NCBI RefSeq assembly: GCF_000423265.1
Contig: NZ_AUHQ01000017.1
Location: 1 to 43,937 of the forward strand
DNA: 43,937 nucleotides
DNA from: Ligilactobacillus saerimneri DSM 16049
GTDB lineage: Bacteria > Bacillota > Bacilli > Lactobacillales > Lactobacillaceae
Direction: 5' to 3'
Shown: positions 26,425 to 34,856 of the stretch, piece by piece
Position numbering within the stretch: position 1 is the first letter of the stretch
Layout: the number at the start of each line of letters is the position of its first letter
Program-made: the position numbers and the translations under genes
Notes under the pieces: generated by a model
The model's database searches: none
What the model saw: the letters and a program-made list of their open reading frames with translations, nothing else
What the model was told of the DNA's origin: nothing

Positions 26425-27192
26425 CTATGAATTAGCAACACGAATTACTTCAGCTGCAGTGCGCTTAGTTGCTACTAATACAGTTGTTGATGATAGCATA
26501 TCTAGCGCGCTACCGTCAATTTTTTTCACAGTTAATCCCAGACTTTCAGCAATAATTCTTCCCGCGGCAAAATCCCACGGATGGAGGTAGGACAAGTAAC
26601 CCGTAGTTTTGCCTGTTAAAACACTGATAAACTCCATCCCGGCACTGCCATTAACCCGAATGCCGAATGCTCTTTGACCGAGTTCTTGGGAATGATAATT
26701 GTTCGATAAGATCATCCGACTGCCGACTCCCAACAGTCCCTGCTCAAGGCTCAGATCCGCTGGGGGCAATAATGGCTGCTCATTACGATAAGCACCCACT
26801 TCTGGCCCACCCCAATAAAGGTCATTATTGACTACATCCAAAATAAATCCGACCACTGGATTGCCATCCTGATAGACAGCTACCATACTGGCAAAGTTAT
26901 CCTGTTGCTTAACAAAATTCATCGTTCCATCTACCGGATCAATGATCCACATCATTCCTTCTTGGGTATAATTATGGATGCTTTCTTCACCAAAAAAGTG
27001 AGCCTCAGGATAAGCTTGCTTGATTTGGGTAATATAATACTGCTCAACCTGGCGGTCAATGTTGGTTACTAAGTCATGGGGACCTGTCTTGGTGGTGACA
27101 TCGATTCCTTCATTTAAGCCGTCCAGCATCATTTGCCGAGCTGTGTCCATCCACTGCCGCACCTGCTGTTTGATCTGTAACGCTTCTACCAT
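26425..27192 (-). CDS. Inositol monophosphatase family protein (SuhB-like)
   Basis: 255 residues. Metal-binding motifs are F-G-E-E (67-70) and I-D-P-V-D-G-T-M-N-F (84-93, with Asp85 and Asp88). The C-terminal W-D-F-A-A-G holds the third Asp. These are the full set for the Mg2+-dependent, Li+-sensitive phosphatase fold. Members act on inositol phosphate, fructose-1,6-bisphosphate or other sugar phosphates, and SuhB also binds the transcription machinery in E. coli; the substrate here is unknown. It begins 2 bases after yktA and shares its transcript, an order also seen in Bacilli. Confidence 0.9.
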   Translation of the reverse strand: MVEALQIKQQVRQWMDTARQMMLDGLNEGIDVTTKTGPHDLVTNIDRQVEQYYITQIKQAYPEAHFFGEESIHNYTQEGMMWIIDPVDGTMNFVKQQDNFASMVAVYQDGNPVVGFILDVVNNDLYWGGPEVGAYRNEQPLLPPADLSLEQGLLGVGSRMILSNNYHSQELGQRAFGIRVNGSAGMEFISVLTGKTTGYLSYLHPWDFAAGRIIAESLGLTVKKIDGSALDMLSSTTVLVATKRTAAEVIRVANS

Positions 27193-27194
27193 AA

Positions 27195-27485
27195 TTACAT
27201 CCTCCCCGAAGCGATTCTTACGAGTTTATTATTTTGCTGTTCTTCGTAGGCTTTGACTGCCTGATAAATGCTTAACCCACTGGCAGCTTGGAATTGACGA
27301 TCGAGTTGTTTTTGTCGCATCTTGGATGGTTCCACCTGGCGGTATGCGTCTAAATGGCGGGCAAATTCTGACGGTTTAATTCCAGTTGTGTAAACTTTTT
27401 CCACTGTCGCAAAAAAATCAACCATGATGATAATTTCGTCCGTAGTCCAATCATCGAATAACGGGTATGCGTAATTCTCTTTCAT
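27195..27485 (-). CDS. yktA: UPF0223 family protein (YktA-like)
   Basis: The ATG at 27485 is preceded by GAGGAGGAACGGCA, a strong ribosome binding site. An upstream in-frame ATG (27557) would add 24 residues with no family match and is not chosen. The 96-residue protein has Y-P-L-F-D-D-W-T-T-D-E-I-I near the start and Y-E-E-Q near the end, as in Bacillus YktA. It is probably cytoplasmic; function unknown. It is co-transcribed with the inositol-phosphatase gene. Confidence 0.85.
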   Translation of the reverse strand: MKENYAYPLFDDWTTDEIIIMVDFFATVEKVYTTGIKPSEFARHLDAYRQVEPSKMRQKQLDRQFQAASGLSIYQAVKAYEEQQNNKLVRIASGRM

Positions 27486-27556
27486 TGCCGTTCCTCCTCT
27501 GATACTGCTAAAGTTCTTACTCAAATTATGGACTATTTCATATTTTTTAACAAGCA

Positions 27557-27604
27557 TTAGCCTGCTACTTGGGTCATCGTTTTAACAGCATTATTACTTG
27601 CCAT
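27557..27604 (-). CDS. Possible 15-codon leader ORF upstream of yktA
   Basis: An ATG at 27604 opens 15 codons ending in TAA, whose last bases overlap an in-frame upstream ATG of yktA (TAATG). A very strong ribosome-binding-like sequence (GAGGGGAGG) lies about 30 bases before the ATG, too far for normal use; no ATG, GTG or TTG sits at the proper distance. It may be nothing, or a leader peptide using an unusual start. The rest of the gap 27605-27805 holds a palindrome at 27648-27658 and an 8-bp stem with a large loop (27656-27703). Confidence 0.2.
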   Translation of the reverse strand: MASNNAVKTMTQVAG

Positions 27605-27805
27605 AGATAATAGGAAAGAATTATTCGAAATAGTTTACCTCCCCTCGTGGTTACCACCCCAGTATAATTATCCCGTGTTTGGCATGAAACTTTTTAACTG
27701 GGGTCTTTTTCTGCATTCCAGCCACAAGTGAACACGCAAAACACACGTCAGCCATCATTAAATGTGATATGATAAGTTAGATACCAATTAAGGAGGAAGA
27801 TAACC

Positions 27806-28360
27806 TTGATTACAATGCATGATATTATTCGTGATGGTAATCCCACTTTACGGGCACGGGCTCAAGAACTTACTTTCCCGTTAAGTGATGAAGAAAAGGA
27901 ATTAGCCCACCAAATGATGGAATTCCTTGAAAATAGCCAAGATCCTGAAATTGCTAAGAAATACCGTTTACGCGCTGGGGTTGGTCTCGCCGCTCCGCAG
28001 GTTAATGTTTCCAAGCGGATGACAGCAGTCCTCATTCCCGGACCAGACGATGAAATCATCTTCAAACATGTTTTGGTCAACCCGACTATCATCTCTGAAT
28101 CCGTTCGCTTAGCGGGTTTGGCTGAAGGTGAAGGTTGCCTGTCAGTTGACCGGGATATTCCTGGCTATGTTTTGCGGCACCAAAGAATCAAATTACGCTG
28201 GTTCGACTTAGAGGGTAATGAACACGTTGAACGTCTCCGTGACTATCCAGCCATCGTATGCCAACACGAGATTGATCACTTGAACGGCATTCTCTTCTAT
28301 GACCACATTAACAAGAAAGATCCATTTGCTGCTCCCGATGATGCTGTTATTCTCGGCTAA
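27806..28360 (+). CDS. def: Peptide deformylase
   Basis: The TTG at 27806 is chosen because AGGAGG lies 9 bases upstream; the ATG three codons later is too far away. The resulting start M-I-T-M-H-D-I-I matches Bacillus deformylase. 184 residues. Motif 1 is G-V-G-L-A-A-P-Q (58-65), motif 2 is E-G-C-L-S (109-113) with metal ligand Cys111, and motif 3 is H-E-I-D-H (154-158). It removes formyl groups from new proteins at the ribosome. The extended insert between residues 40 and 58 marks the type 2 enzyme of Gram-positives. It is monocistronic, with a terminator. Confidence 0.96.
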   Translation: MITMHDIIRDGNPTLRARAQELTFPLSDEEKELAHQMMEFLENSQDPEIAKKYRLRAGVGLAAPQVNVSKRMTAVLIPGPDDEIIFKHVLVNPTIISESVRLAGLAEGEGCLSVDRDIPGYVLRHQRIKLRWFDLEGNEHVERLRDYPAIVCQHEIDHLNGILFYDHINKKDPFAAPDDAVILG

Positions 28361-28371
28361 TATTGCACCAA

Positions 28372-28410
28372 AAAAGTCCGTAACGACCCAATGATCGTTG
28401 CGGACTTTTA
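28372..28410. terminator. Bidirectional terminator between def and the convergent small gene
   Basis: AAAAGTCCG and CGGACTTTT pair, and the inner bases ACGA/TCGT continue the stem. Runs of A and T on the two sides allow it to stop transcripts from both strands. Confidence 0.88.
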
Positions 28411-28427
28411 GTATCTGTGCGTGATCT

Positions 28428-28916
28428 TTAATTATTTTCATGCTCCGGAGCGGCAATATCATGTAGATATTCACTGGTTGCACGGTTAACTACGTATGAG
28501 ATATCCAGATGTAAAACATCAGCTAACACCCAAATATCAGAAACTACAAAGGGCGGTTCCTCCTGGTAGCCAACTATTCGTTGGTCGTGGGCGTACTGGG
28601 TCAACAACGCTCCCAATGCCTGGCGGATAGCTGGTAAATCCTGCACACTGAGTTGAACTCCGGGCAAAGAATACTCAAAGGCCATGACCCCCTTGCCCCA
28701 AACATCGGCCAAAAGTTCCGCATTATTATCTATATGGTACTTTTTGCCATCAAAATTTTCCGTTTGCACCTGGGGCAAACACGTACTTAGGGCTTGATTG
28801 ACTTGTTTAAGACTCGCACTCTGTAAGACTTTTAGCGCCTTAACCCGCCGGCGTTTTTGCAAAAGAATCAGCAAAACGACCAGCATAAGCACTGCAACTA
28901 CCAATATTACTTTCAT
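28428..28916 (-). CDS. Small membrane-anchored protein of unknown function
   Basis: The ATG at 28916 is preceded by GGGTGAA at good spacing; a GTG nine bases upstream is part of that site. 162 residues. One N-terminal membrane helix (about 2-20) is followed by a basic patch Q-K-R-R-R-V-K, so the rest should face the cytoplasm. The soluble part is helical and acidic and ends in a charged tail. I recognise no family. It sits alone, convergent with def and divergent from rpoY-rnjA. Confidence 0.6.
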   Translation of the reverse strand: MKVILVVAVLMLVVLLILLQKRRRVKALKVLQSASLKQVNQALSTCLPQVQTENFDGKKYHIDNNAELLADVWGKGVMAFEYSLPGVQLSVQDLPAIRQALGALLTQYAHDQRIVGYQEEPPFVVSDIWVLADVLHLDISYVVNRATSEYLHDIAAPEHENN

Positions 28917-29114
28917 TGCTTTCACCCTTTCAATTTAATTATAGACTAGGTATCTTCACCTGGCTACTTCATCCCTGGCAACTTGTTGCACGGGGCGGTA
29001 CTAGCACTATCAGCACTACTATGATAGAATTGCATTAACTAATGCGAAAGCAATCTATGTTCGGATATGCGCGATTTATCGCAATCTTAAATAAAAAAGG
29101 AGATTTAAACAACT

Positions 29115-29336
29115 ATGATTTTTAAAGTTTATTATCAACCATCCATGAAAATTAACCCACGGCGGGAAAACACCCGGTCGTTATATTTGGATGCCGATTC
29201 TGAAGTTAGTGCACGGCGTTTAGTGGAAGAAAACACATCCTACAATATTGAATACATCGAACAGCTCGATGAAAAGGCACTTGCTTATGAACAAGAAAGT
29301 CCTGACTTCAAAGTTACGGAGTTTAATGCGGAATGA
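29115..29336 (+). CDS. rpoY: RNA polymerase epsilon subunit
   Basis: 73 residues. It begins M-I-F-K-V-Y-Y-Q and carries P-R-R-E-N-T-x-S-L-Y and the Y-N-I-E-Y-I-E block of the epsilon/DUF1447 family. The Firmicute epsilon subunit binds near the downstream DNA channel of RNA polymerase and has been linked to phage defence and polymerase recycling. Its last four bases overlap the rnjA start (ATGA). This rpoY-rnjA pairing is conserved in Bacilli and ties transcription to RNA decay. Confidence 0.94.
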   Translation: MIFKVYYQPSMKINPRRENTRSLYLDADSEVSARRLVEENTSYNIEYIEQLDEKALAYEQESPDFKVTEFNAE

Positions 29337-31009
29337 AGAAGTTAAAGGTTAAGAATAACGAAACCGCCGTGTTTGCTGTTGGGGGGTTAGGCGAAATCGG
29401 GAAGAATACCTATGGTGTTCAGTTCCAAGATGAAATCATCCTGATTGATGCTGGGATCAAGTTCCCTGAAGATGACCTGCTTGGGATCGACTATGTCATT
29501 CCTGATTACCAATATTTAGTGGCTAACCGTGACAAGATCAAGGCGCTGGTTATCACCCACGGGCATGAAGACCACATTGGTGGTATTCCCTACCTCCTTC
29601 AACAAGTTAACGTTCCTATTTATGCTGGTCCGCTTGCATTAGCTCTTATCAAGAGCAAATTAGAAGAACATGGATTGCTCAGATCAACTAAATTACACGA
29701 AATTGATGAAGATACTGTTTTGAAGTTCCGCAAAACGAGTGTTTCTTTCTTCAGAACAACACACTCAATCCCCGATACCTTAGGGGTAGCTGTTAAGACC
29801 CCTTCTGGGACGATTGTTGAAACAGGGGACTTCAAGTTCGACCTGACACCGATCACCCACCAGGCACCAAACTTCCAAAAGATGGCGCGCTTAGGTGAAG
29901 AAGGTGTTTTGTGTCTCCTCTCTGACAGTACCAATGCTGAAGTACCTAACTTCACTAAGTCAGAACAATGGGTGGGTAAGTCAATCCACCGAATTTTTGA
30001 AAAAGTTGACGGGAGAATTATTTTTGCGACATTTGCTTCTAATATCTCCCGGGTCCAACAAGCTGTTTCTGCTGCCCTAGGCAAGGGTCGCAAGATTGCT
30101 GTCTTTGGTCGGAGCATGGAAGCCGCCATCGAAAACGGGCGCCGTTTAGGTTACTTGGACATTCCTGATAAGGCTTTGATTTCTGCCAAGGAACTCAATA
30201 GCCTCCCTGCCAATAAGGTGATGATCTTATGTACGGGGTCCCAAGGTGAACCAATGGCCGCCCTTAGTCGGATTGCCAACGGTACTCACCGGCAAGTTTC
30301 CATTCACCCCGGAGATACAGTCGTCTTCTCTAGTCTTCCTATTCCTGGTAATACTTTAAGTGTTAACAAGGTAATCAATGAACTAGAAGAAGCCGGGGCT
30401 AATGTTATCCATGGGCGGATCAACAACATCCACGCTTCTGGTCACGGTGGTCAAGAAGAACAACGATTGATGCTTCGGTTAATCAAGCCGAAGTACTTCA
30501 TGCCAATCCACGGTGAATACCGGATGCTCAAGATCCACACCGAATTGGCTGAACAATGTGGGGTCCCTGAGGAAAACTCTTTTATCCTGAAAAACGGTGA
30601 TGTCCTCGCCCTCACTAAGGATAGTGCCCGCTATGCTGGTCATTTCAATGCCGATGATGTCTATGTTGATGGCTCAGGTGTTGGTGATATTGGCAACATC
30701 GTCCTCAAGGATCGGCGGATCTTATCCGAAGAAGGTTTGGTGGTAGTTGTTGCAACCATCGATATGAAGAAACGCCGCATTTTAGCTGGTCCAGACTTAT
30801 TGTCACGGGGCTTCATCTATATGCGTGAATCTGGTGAACTGATCAACCAAGCCCGGAAGCAACTCTTCCGGTCGATTACCCGGTCACTCAAAGGTGACAA
30901 GGTAACTGAAGCTAAGATCAGAGAAAATATCATTGCTGACTTACAATCGTTCCTGTTTGACCAAACAGAACGCCATCCAATGATTTTGCCAATGCTGATT
31001 ACTGTATAA
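29333..31009 (+). CDS. rnjA: Ribonuclease J1
   Basis: 558 residues, normal for J1. The metallo-beta-lactamase signature is complete: [10 protein letters not shown] (75-84). Beta-CASP blocks and the H-A-S-G-H-G motif follow, and then the C-terminal domain. J1 is a 5'-3' exonuclease and endonuclease for mRNA decay and 16S rRNA maturation. It is translated through the ATGA overlap with rpoY. It lacks the basic tail seen in the J2 paralogue at 8623-10497, so the two proteins differ clearly in RNA contacts. Confidence 0.96.
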   Translation: MKKLKVKNNETAVFAVGGLGEIGKNTYGVQFQDEIILIDAGIKFPEDDLLGIDYVIPDYQYLVANRDKIKALVITHGHEDHIGGIPYLLQQVNVPIYAGPLALALIKSKLEEHGLLRSTKLHEIDEDTVLKFRKTSVSFFRTTHSIPDTLGVAVKTPSGTIVETGDFKFDLTPITHQAPNFQKMARLGEEGVLCLLSDSTNAEVPNFTKSEQWVGKSIHRIFEKVDGRIIFATFASNISRVQQAVSAALGKGRKIAVFGRSMEAAIENGRRLGYLDIPDKALISAKELNSLPANKVMILCTGSQGEPMAALSRIANGTHRQVSIHPGDTVVFSSLPIPGNTLSVNKVINELEEAGANVIHGRINNIHASGHGGQEEQRLMLRLIKPKYFMPIHGEYRMLKIHTELAEQCGVPEENSFILKNGDVLALTKDSARYAGHFNADDVYVDGSGVGDIGNIVLKDRRILSEEGLVVVVATIDMKKRRILAGPDLLSRGFIYMRESGELINQARKQLFRSITRSLKGDKVTEAKIRENIIADLQSFLFDQTERHPMILPMLITV

Positions 31010-31027
31010 TTTCAATATATGTAAAGG

Positions 31028-31070
31028 CGCTCCATCTTCTCTCCTTACGGGGAGTGATGGAGCGTTTTTT
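31028..31070 (+). terminator. Intrinsic terminator after rnjA
   Basis: CGCTCCATC (31028-31036) pairs with GATGGAGCG (31056-31064), and the inner CTCC/GGAG extends the stem. Six T follow. Confidence 0.93.
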
Positions 31071-31392
31071 ATTGGCTCAAATACGTAACCAGATTTATTT
31101 AGTTAGGTACTGGTAAATTTCTTCAATCTTAGTCACTATTCCTATTTTATAGTCAAAACCATTCCTTCCCTTCCTTGACGTCCTTCTGCTTTGCAAGCTA
31201 CTATTAAATATAAAAGGATAATTATCGAAATTCTTTAGGGAAAATACCCGGGACGATATGGACTAACTGCTTTTTCCTGAGTATAATTGAACCTGGTATT
31301 ACTCTTGTAAACCCTTGATATCAAGGCTTTCACAGCCCTTAAAACAAAAATATTCATACTTTATCCATACTTCAGCAAGAAAGACGGCAACA
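31071..31392. other. Non-coding junction between chromosome and prophage
   Basis: No credible gene lies between the rnjA terminator and the terminator of the lysis genes. A perfect 14-bp palindrome, CCTTGATATCAAGG, lies at 31313-31326. The chromosome-phage border is probably in this stretch, because prophage lysis genes usually end close to an attachment site and everything beyond 31475 is phage. No duplicated core can be checked, as the other prophage end is outside the window. Confidence 0.45.
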
Positions 31393-31428
31393 AAAAATGA
31401 CCCTCTACCGGACATCCAGTAGAGGGTC
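31393..31428 (-). terminator. Intrinsic terminator after the endolysin gene
   Basis: GACCCTCTAC (31399-31408) pairs perfectly with GTAGAGGGTC (31419-31428) around a 10-base loop. On the minus strand ATTTTTTG follows. It would end the prophage late transcript. Confidence 0.9.
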
Positions 31429-31474
31429 TTGTTAATTATCGAGGATTTCTCCTTTTCTTATTTTTTGTTTCCTA

Positions 31475-32743
31475 TTATAAGGATAGTTTTTGACCAGGAT
31501 AAATCAAGTTAATATTCCTGATCCCATTATTGTGTGCTAGAGTATATACATTTACACCGTAACGATACGCGATACCAGATAATGTATCACCATAACGGAC
31601 TGTGTACGTTCTCTTAGCAGATGCATTCCCAGTCACCCTTAAACGTTGGCCTGGATAAATCCAATTAGGATTATTCAAGCCATTTAAGCGTTGTAAGTTT
31701 TGCCAAGTAGTACCATAACGACTGGCAATACCACTTAATGTATCGCCATATCTTACTATATAGTAACTAGATGAAATATTGTTAGTTACACTAACTATTT
31801 CTACATCTCTAGCATTAATCCATGACATAATGCCACCTAACAATAGTTTACTACCTGATACTTCTTGCACCTTATAAGTATTGCTTTGTACCCAGCTTGG
31901 CATGCCAACACCGTTAGCCCAGCGTTTCACACCGAACTTAACGCGAACAGTATCGCCCACTTTAATGGCACTCTTAGGCGTGTTGTCGGCTTTTTGTCCT
32001 TGCTGAATAGCTTTTGTTTCACTATTAGGCCGTTCTGCATTACCTTTCTTATAACCATTTAAAGTAATGCCTAGTAAATCAACATTGTAATCATATCCAC
32101 CAGCAATTGCAGTAGACGTAAATTGCCACATATTGATACCGTCCATGGATGGAAAATAGTTATAATCCGGTCTCGTCATCACAGAGTAATCACGATATGC
32201 AGCAACCCATAAACAATTAGGAAACTCGGCTGTAATCCGCTGACGATTTAAGTGAGCTAAGATATAAGGTTTGTACGAGTATAGTACTGGGGTATAACCT
32301 GCTGCCTTAATTCTACGTAAACCATATAATACATTATCTGTATTGGCTTCCCTATTAGCACTAGCACCACTTTCATAGTCCAAGGCAACAATAGAGCCTT
32401 TTGGTGTTTGCACCCTTGGTAAGTAGTAATCAAGCATCGCCTTGGTTTGCGCTTGGTTAGCACCAGTCTCCATATAAATATAGGTGTGCATTCGTAAACC
32501 CATTGCGATACCGCTTGCCACTTGTGATTGATAGGTTGCTTGTGGAATAAATGTCCCATTGTAGTAGCCCCCTATTTGAGAAATAGCAAAGCTATCTTCA
32601 GATGTTACCTTTTTAAGAGTGTTGCCTTGATATCTAGAACCATCAACTCCATAATATCTAGCAGCATCAGCATTCATTGGCAATAAAAAAAGTCCAACCA
32701 TACAGGTTAGACCTACAAGCCATTTCTTATTCAATTTAATCAT
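31475..32743 (-). CDS. Secreted endolysin: GH25-type muramidase with SH3-like region and two LysM repeats
   Basis: The ATG at 32743 follows GGTGG; 422 residues. A signal peptide (about 1-28, ending A-D-A) is followed by a GH25-type domain (about 31-225) with Y-G-V-D-G-S near the start and A-L-D-Y-E in the strand that carries acidic catalytic residues. An SH3-like wall-binding region (about 250-315) precedes two LysM repeats (about 322-365 and 373-420), both with Y-G-D-T-L-S-G-I-A. It should cut the glycan chain at the end of the lytic cycle. The signal peptide suggests Sec export without waiting for a holin, as described for some Oenococcus and Lactobacillus phages. The start overlaps the holin stop by eight bases. 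Confidence 0.88.
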   Translation of the reverse strand: MIKLNKKWLVGLTCMVGLFLLPMNADAARYYGVDGSRYQGNTLKKVTSEDSFAISQIGGYYNGTFIPQATYQSQVASGIAMGLRMHTYIYMETGANQAQTKAMLDYYLPRVQTPKGSIVALDYESGASANREANTDNVLYGLRRIKAAGYTPVLYSYKPYILAHLNRQRITAEFPNCLWVAAYRDYSVMTRPDYNYFPSMDGINMWQFTSTAIAGGYDYNVDLLGITLNGYKKGNAERPNSETKAIQQGQKADNTPKSAIKVGDTVRVKFGVKRWANGVGMPSWVQSNTYKVQEVSGSKLLLGGIMSWINARDVEIVSVTNNISSSYYIVRYGDTLSGIASRYGTTWQNLQRLNGLNNPNWIYPGQRLRVTGNASAKRTYTVRYGDTLSGIAYRYGVNVYTLAHNNGIRNINLIYPGQKLSL

Positions 32744-33035
32744 TCTTACCACCTTTTTCTTGGTGCTGAGTTGCAAGTTCTAAAGCCTTGCTTGCTGTTT
32801 CATCTATGGATTTGACTGTTTCTGTGTCAACAGTAACTCCATCGACTAAACCTAGGATACCGCCGATGGTTAAAATCGTGTTCACAAGGTCCATAACTCG
32901 TGACGGATCACCTGTAAACTTAATTCCAAAAATTGCACATAATTGTTGGACTAGAACAATCAGTAGCAACGCCAGAGAAGTAATTGTCTTGCGATTCAAC
33001 TTTCCATCTTCATTGATAAAGGCTTTTTTAATCAT
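32736..33035 (-). CDS. Phage holin (phi LC3-like)
   Basis: The ATG at 33035 follows GAAGGGGTGG; longer in-frame starts lack a site. 99 residues: M-I-K-K-A-F-I-N, then a hydrophobic helix (about 18-38), a G-D-P-S-R loop and a second helix (about 48-66) ending [10 protein letters not shown], then a charged tail. This layout matches the phi LC3 holin family of Gram-positive phages, which makes membrane lesions that trigger lysis timing. It overlaps both neighbours by eight bases. Confidence 0.85.
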   Translation of the reverse strand: MIKKAFINEDGKLNRKTITSLALLLIVLVQQLCAIFGIKFTGDPSRVMDLVNTILTIGGILGLVDGVTVDTETVKSIDETASKALELATQHQEKGGKND

Positions 33036-33351
33036 TGTGTCCACCCCTTCTAAAAACTTCCTTTTCGAGATTGATAACCTTGGTCTTAATCTCCTGAGAA
33101 TCAATTAAATGATTTTCAAAACTCTTACCTAAATTGCGGACTTCGACCTGCTGTGCACTATTATCGTGCTTTAACGCTTCAATGGTTTTACTGAGATTAT
33201 CAATCGCATATCGCAACGGCTGCATTGTTTTATCAAGCGCACGGTTTAGTGTTCGATTAAAAATCTGTCCCACCCCCGTAATAATTGCCGTAAAAATTCC
33301 CAATAATCCAACCCACTCGTTGATAGAGAACCCCAAAAAAGTATGCTGCAT
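33028..33351 (-). CDS. Small phage membrane/coiled-coil protein of the lysis cassette
   Basis: 107 residues: an N-terminal hydrophobic helix (about 8-28) followed by a long amphipathic helix with heptad-like spacing (about 45-95) and a basic end. This resembles XhlA-like accessory lysis proteins that work with a holin. It is the first gene of the lysis cassette, directly after an intrinsic terminator, and overlaps the holin start by eight bases (ATGATTAA). Confidence 0.65.
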   Translation of the reverse strand: MQHTFLGFSINEWVGLLGIFTAIITGVGQIFNRTLNRALDKTMQPLRYAIDNLSKTIEALKHDNSAQQVEVRNLGKSFENHLIDSQEIKTKVINLEKEVFRRGGHND

Positions 33352-33373
33352 CTCCTCACCTCTTTCACAGATA

Positions 33374-33406
33374 CTAAAAAAAGACCTCAGTTAAGAGGTG
33401 CTTTTT
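33374..33406 (-). terminator. Terminator between the baseplate genes and the lysis cassette
   Basis: ACCTC (33384-33388) pairs with GAGGT (33395-33399) in a short hairpin flanked by a run of A and a run of T. On the minus strand it is followed by seven T. It could lower or delay lysis-gene expression; read-through or a phage antiterminator would be needed since no promoter is evident in the 54-base gap. Confidence 0.7.
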
Positions 33407-33879
33407 TATGCTTCGTACATGTCCAACTGGATATTGATTGTTAGGGTTCCATCTTTTACTTTGTCACTAGGTTCATCTAGATATAATCTGCCACCACTAT
33501 CACAGAGTACACGTACTCCATTTGTAGCCGTGTTACCACCATGCCCACCAACCGGACAAAATGCATATACTCCTTTCAAATTATACTTTTTATTTCTAAA
33601 AGTAGTACTAGTAGGAACTGCCATCGCAATCGGGTTGTTATATCCATAAGGAGAGCTTGAGCCTGATGTACCACCAATATCTCCATATAACCAAGCTCTG
33701 CCTGGTGTAAGCACTAACTTTAGCGAGTTGTTGTTAATCGTTTTCCAACCGCTACTTAGCGGAATGGAAATTTCTTTGCGCTCTTCCAAATTTAATGTCT
33801 GTTGTGTTGTATCGAAATTATCGTTAATTTTCTTTACTCCGTCTTCGTCACCAATAGCAATTTTTGTGAATTGAACCAT
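33406..33879 (-). CDS. Phage baseplate/tail fibre accessory protein
   Basis: 157 residues. It begins with V-Q-F-T-K-I followed by K-K-I-N-D-N-F, a start seen in many Gram-positive phage fibre and receptor-binding proteins. The rest is beta-rich and Gly/Ser/Asn-rich, as in trimeric fibre tips. It has a strong ribosome binding site (AGGAGGAAA) and follows three proteins with FnIII or Ig-like modules. The role in host recognition is inferred from position. Confidence 0.6.
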   Translation of the reverse strand: MVQFTKIAIGDEDGVKKINDNFDTTQQTLNLEERKEISIPLSSGWKTINNNSLKLVLTPGRAWLYGDIGGTSGSSSPYGYNNPIAMAVPTSTTFRNKKYNLKGVYAFCPVGGHGGNTATNGVRVLCDSGGRLYLDEPSDKVKDGTLTINIQLDMYEA

Positions 33880-33891
33880 TTTATTTCCTCC

Positions 33892-34338
33892 TTATTTCAA
33901 ATAAATCGCTTTATATCCTACAAAGGCACTGTATACACCATTGTGTAAAGTTAGTTTCGTGTTTTCAGGCATTTTAGTAAAGTTTGATTGCAATTCAATC
34001 ACACTTTGACCGTTTGTACTTGAAGTGACTTTTGCTGATAGTACTTGACGATTACCACCCCCAAACATTCCTTTTGGCTCGGTTCCAATTGGTACTAACC
34101 CCAAGCTATACTCTTGATAGTGAAGGGTTGCTGTACTGCCAACAGCCATTCCTTTATCAACTAGCAAGCGAATGCCTCTAGTGGTAACTGTTATCGTACT
34201 TTTAGTTCCTTCTCTTTGTCCGTTATAAGCCGCAACTCCAAACTGATAGCTAGTAGCCGGTAGCAATCCAGCTAAGGTATATGACTTTGAACTAGTAGTA
34301 GCTATCAAGCTCGAATTCTTATAAATCCGATACTCCAT
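33892..34338 (-). CDS. Phage fibre protein: C-terminal part of an FnIII domain plus a repeat domain
   Basis: 148 residues. Residues 1-54 (E-Y-R-I-Y-K ... L-P-A-T-S-Y-Q-F-G-V-A-A-Y-N-G) are strands C to G of a fibronectin type III domain; strands A-B are at the end of the preceding protein. Residues 57-148 form a beta domain with E-Y-S-L-G and G-T-E-P-K-G-M-F-G-G, related to a region in the protein at 34857-35714. The start follows a GGGAG that lies in the last codons of the upstream gene, with 7 bases of spacing, so translation is coupled. FnIII modules on phages are thought to bind sugars on the cell surface. Confidence 0.7.
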   Translation of the reverse strand: MEYRIYKNSSLIATTSSKSYTLAGLLPATSYQFGVAAYNGQREGTKSTITVTTRGIRLLVDKGMAVGSTATLHYQEYSLGLVPIGTEPKGMFGGGNRQVLSAKVTSSTNGQSVIELQSNFTKMPENTKLTLHNGVYSAFVGYKAIYLK

Positions 34339-34342
34339 AACA

Positions 34343-34852
34343 TTACTCCCAGGTCAAAGTTGCACCAGTTGCTGTAATGTTGCTTGATGTCAGAGAGTTT
34401 ACTGTAACCAAAGCTTCATATACCTTTAATGTCAGTACATTAGATGTTTTACCTGCCAAAGTTGCCTGAATGGTTGTCGTTCCAACACCAATTGCATTAA
34501 CGTTACCGAAGTTATCAACCGTTGCTACTTGCGTATTAGTACTAGTTAACGTTGGCACACCTGAAGTTTGATTAGGTGGTGTTACAGTAACTGTAATTTT
34601 AGCCTTTTCTCCCACTTCAAAGCTTGTTTTAGTAAGAGATAAAGTAATTGTTGAAACTGGGATCTCGGCAGTTGTTACTGTGATGATGTTAGATTTGGCA
34701 CTTTCTCTAAGCCCGTTGTAAGCCGATACAGCATATCGATAAACCGTCTTCGGCTGCAATCCCGTATCCGTATAGGTTTTGGTATCAGTGACTTCGCCAA
34801 TCTTAGTCAGTTCCCCTGAAGAGCCGATCCCGCGATAAACGTAGTATTTCAT
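34343..34852 (-). CDS. Phage fibre protein: partial FnIII, Ig-like (Big2) domain, partial FnIII
   Basis: 169 residues. Residues 1-62 (K-Y-Y-V-Y-R ... V-S-A-Y-N-G) are strands C-G of a FnIII domain whose first strands end the upstream protein. Residues 66-145 form a Big2 Ig-like domain (I-T-L-S-L-T-K-T-S-F-E-V-G, then T-S-T-N-T-Q-V-A-T-V-D). Residues 146-169 end with A-T-L-T-W-E, strands A-B of the next FnIII domain, completed in the following protein. Both borders show the same stop/restart layout. It is likely a surface decoration of the tail tip that aids adhesion. Confidence 0.72.
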   Translation of the reverse strand: MKYYVYRGIGSSGELTKIGEVTDTKTYTDTGLQPKTVYRYAVSAYNGLRESAKSNIITVTTAEIPVSTITLSLTKTSFEVGEKAKITVTVTPPNQTSGVPTLTSTNTQVATVDNFGNVNAIGVGTTTIQATLAGKTSNVLTLKVYEALVTVNSLTSSNITATGATLTWE

Positions 34853-34856
34853 TTTC

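Noticed and set aside
27640-27662. T-box-like sequence (GGGTGGTAACCACG on the minus strand) upstream of yktA
   Set aside because: It has an extra A relative to the T-box core, no proper terminator/antiterminator pair or stem I, and the downstream genes are not amino-acid or tRNA-ligase genes.
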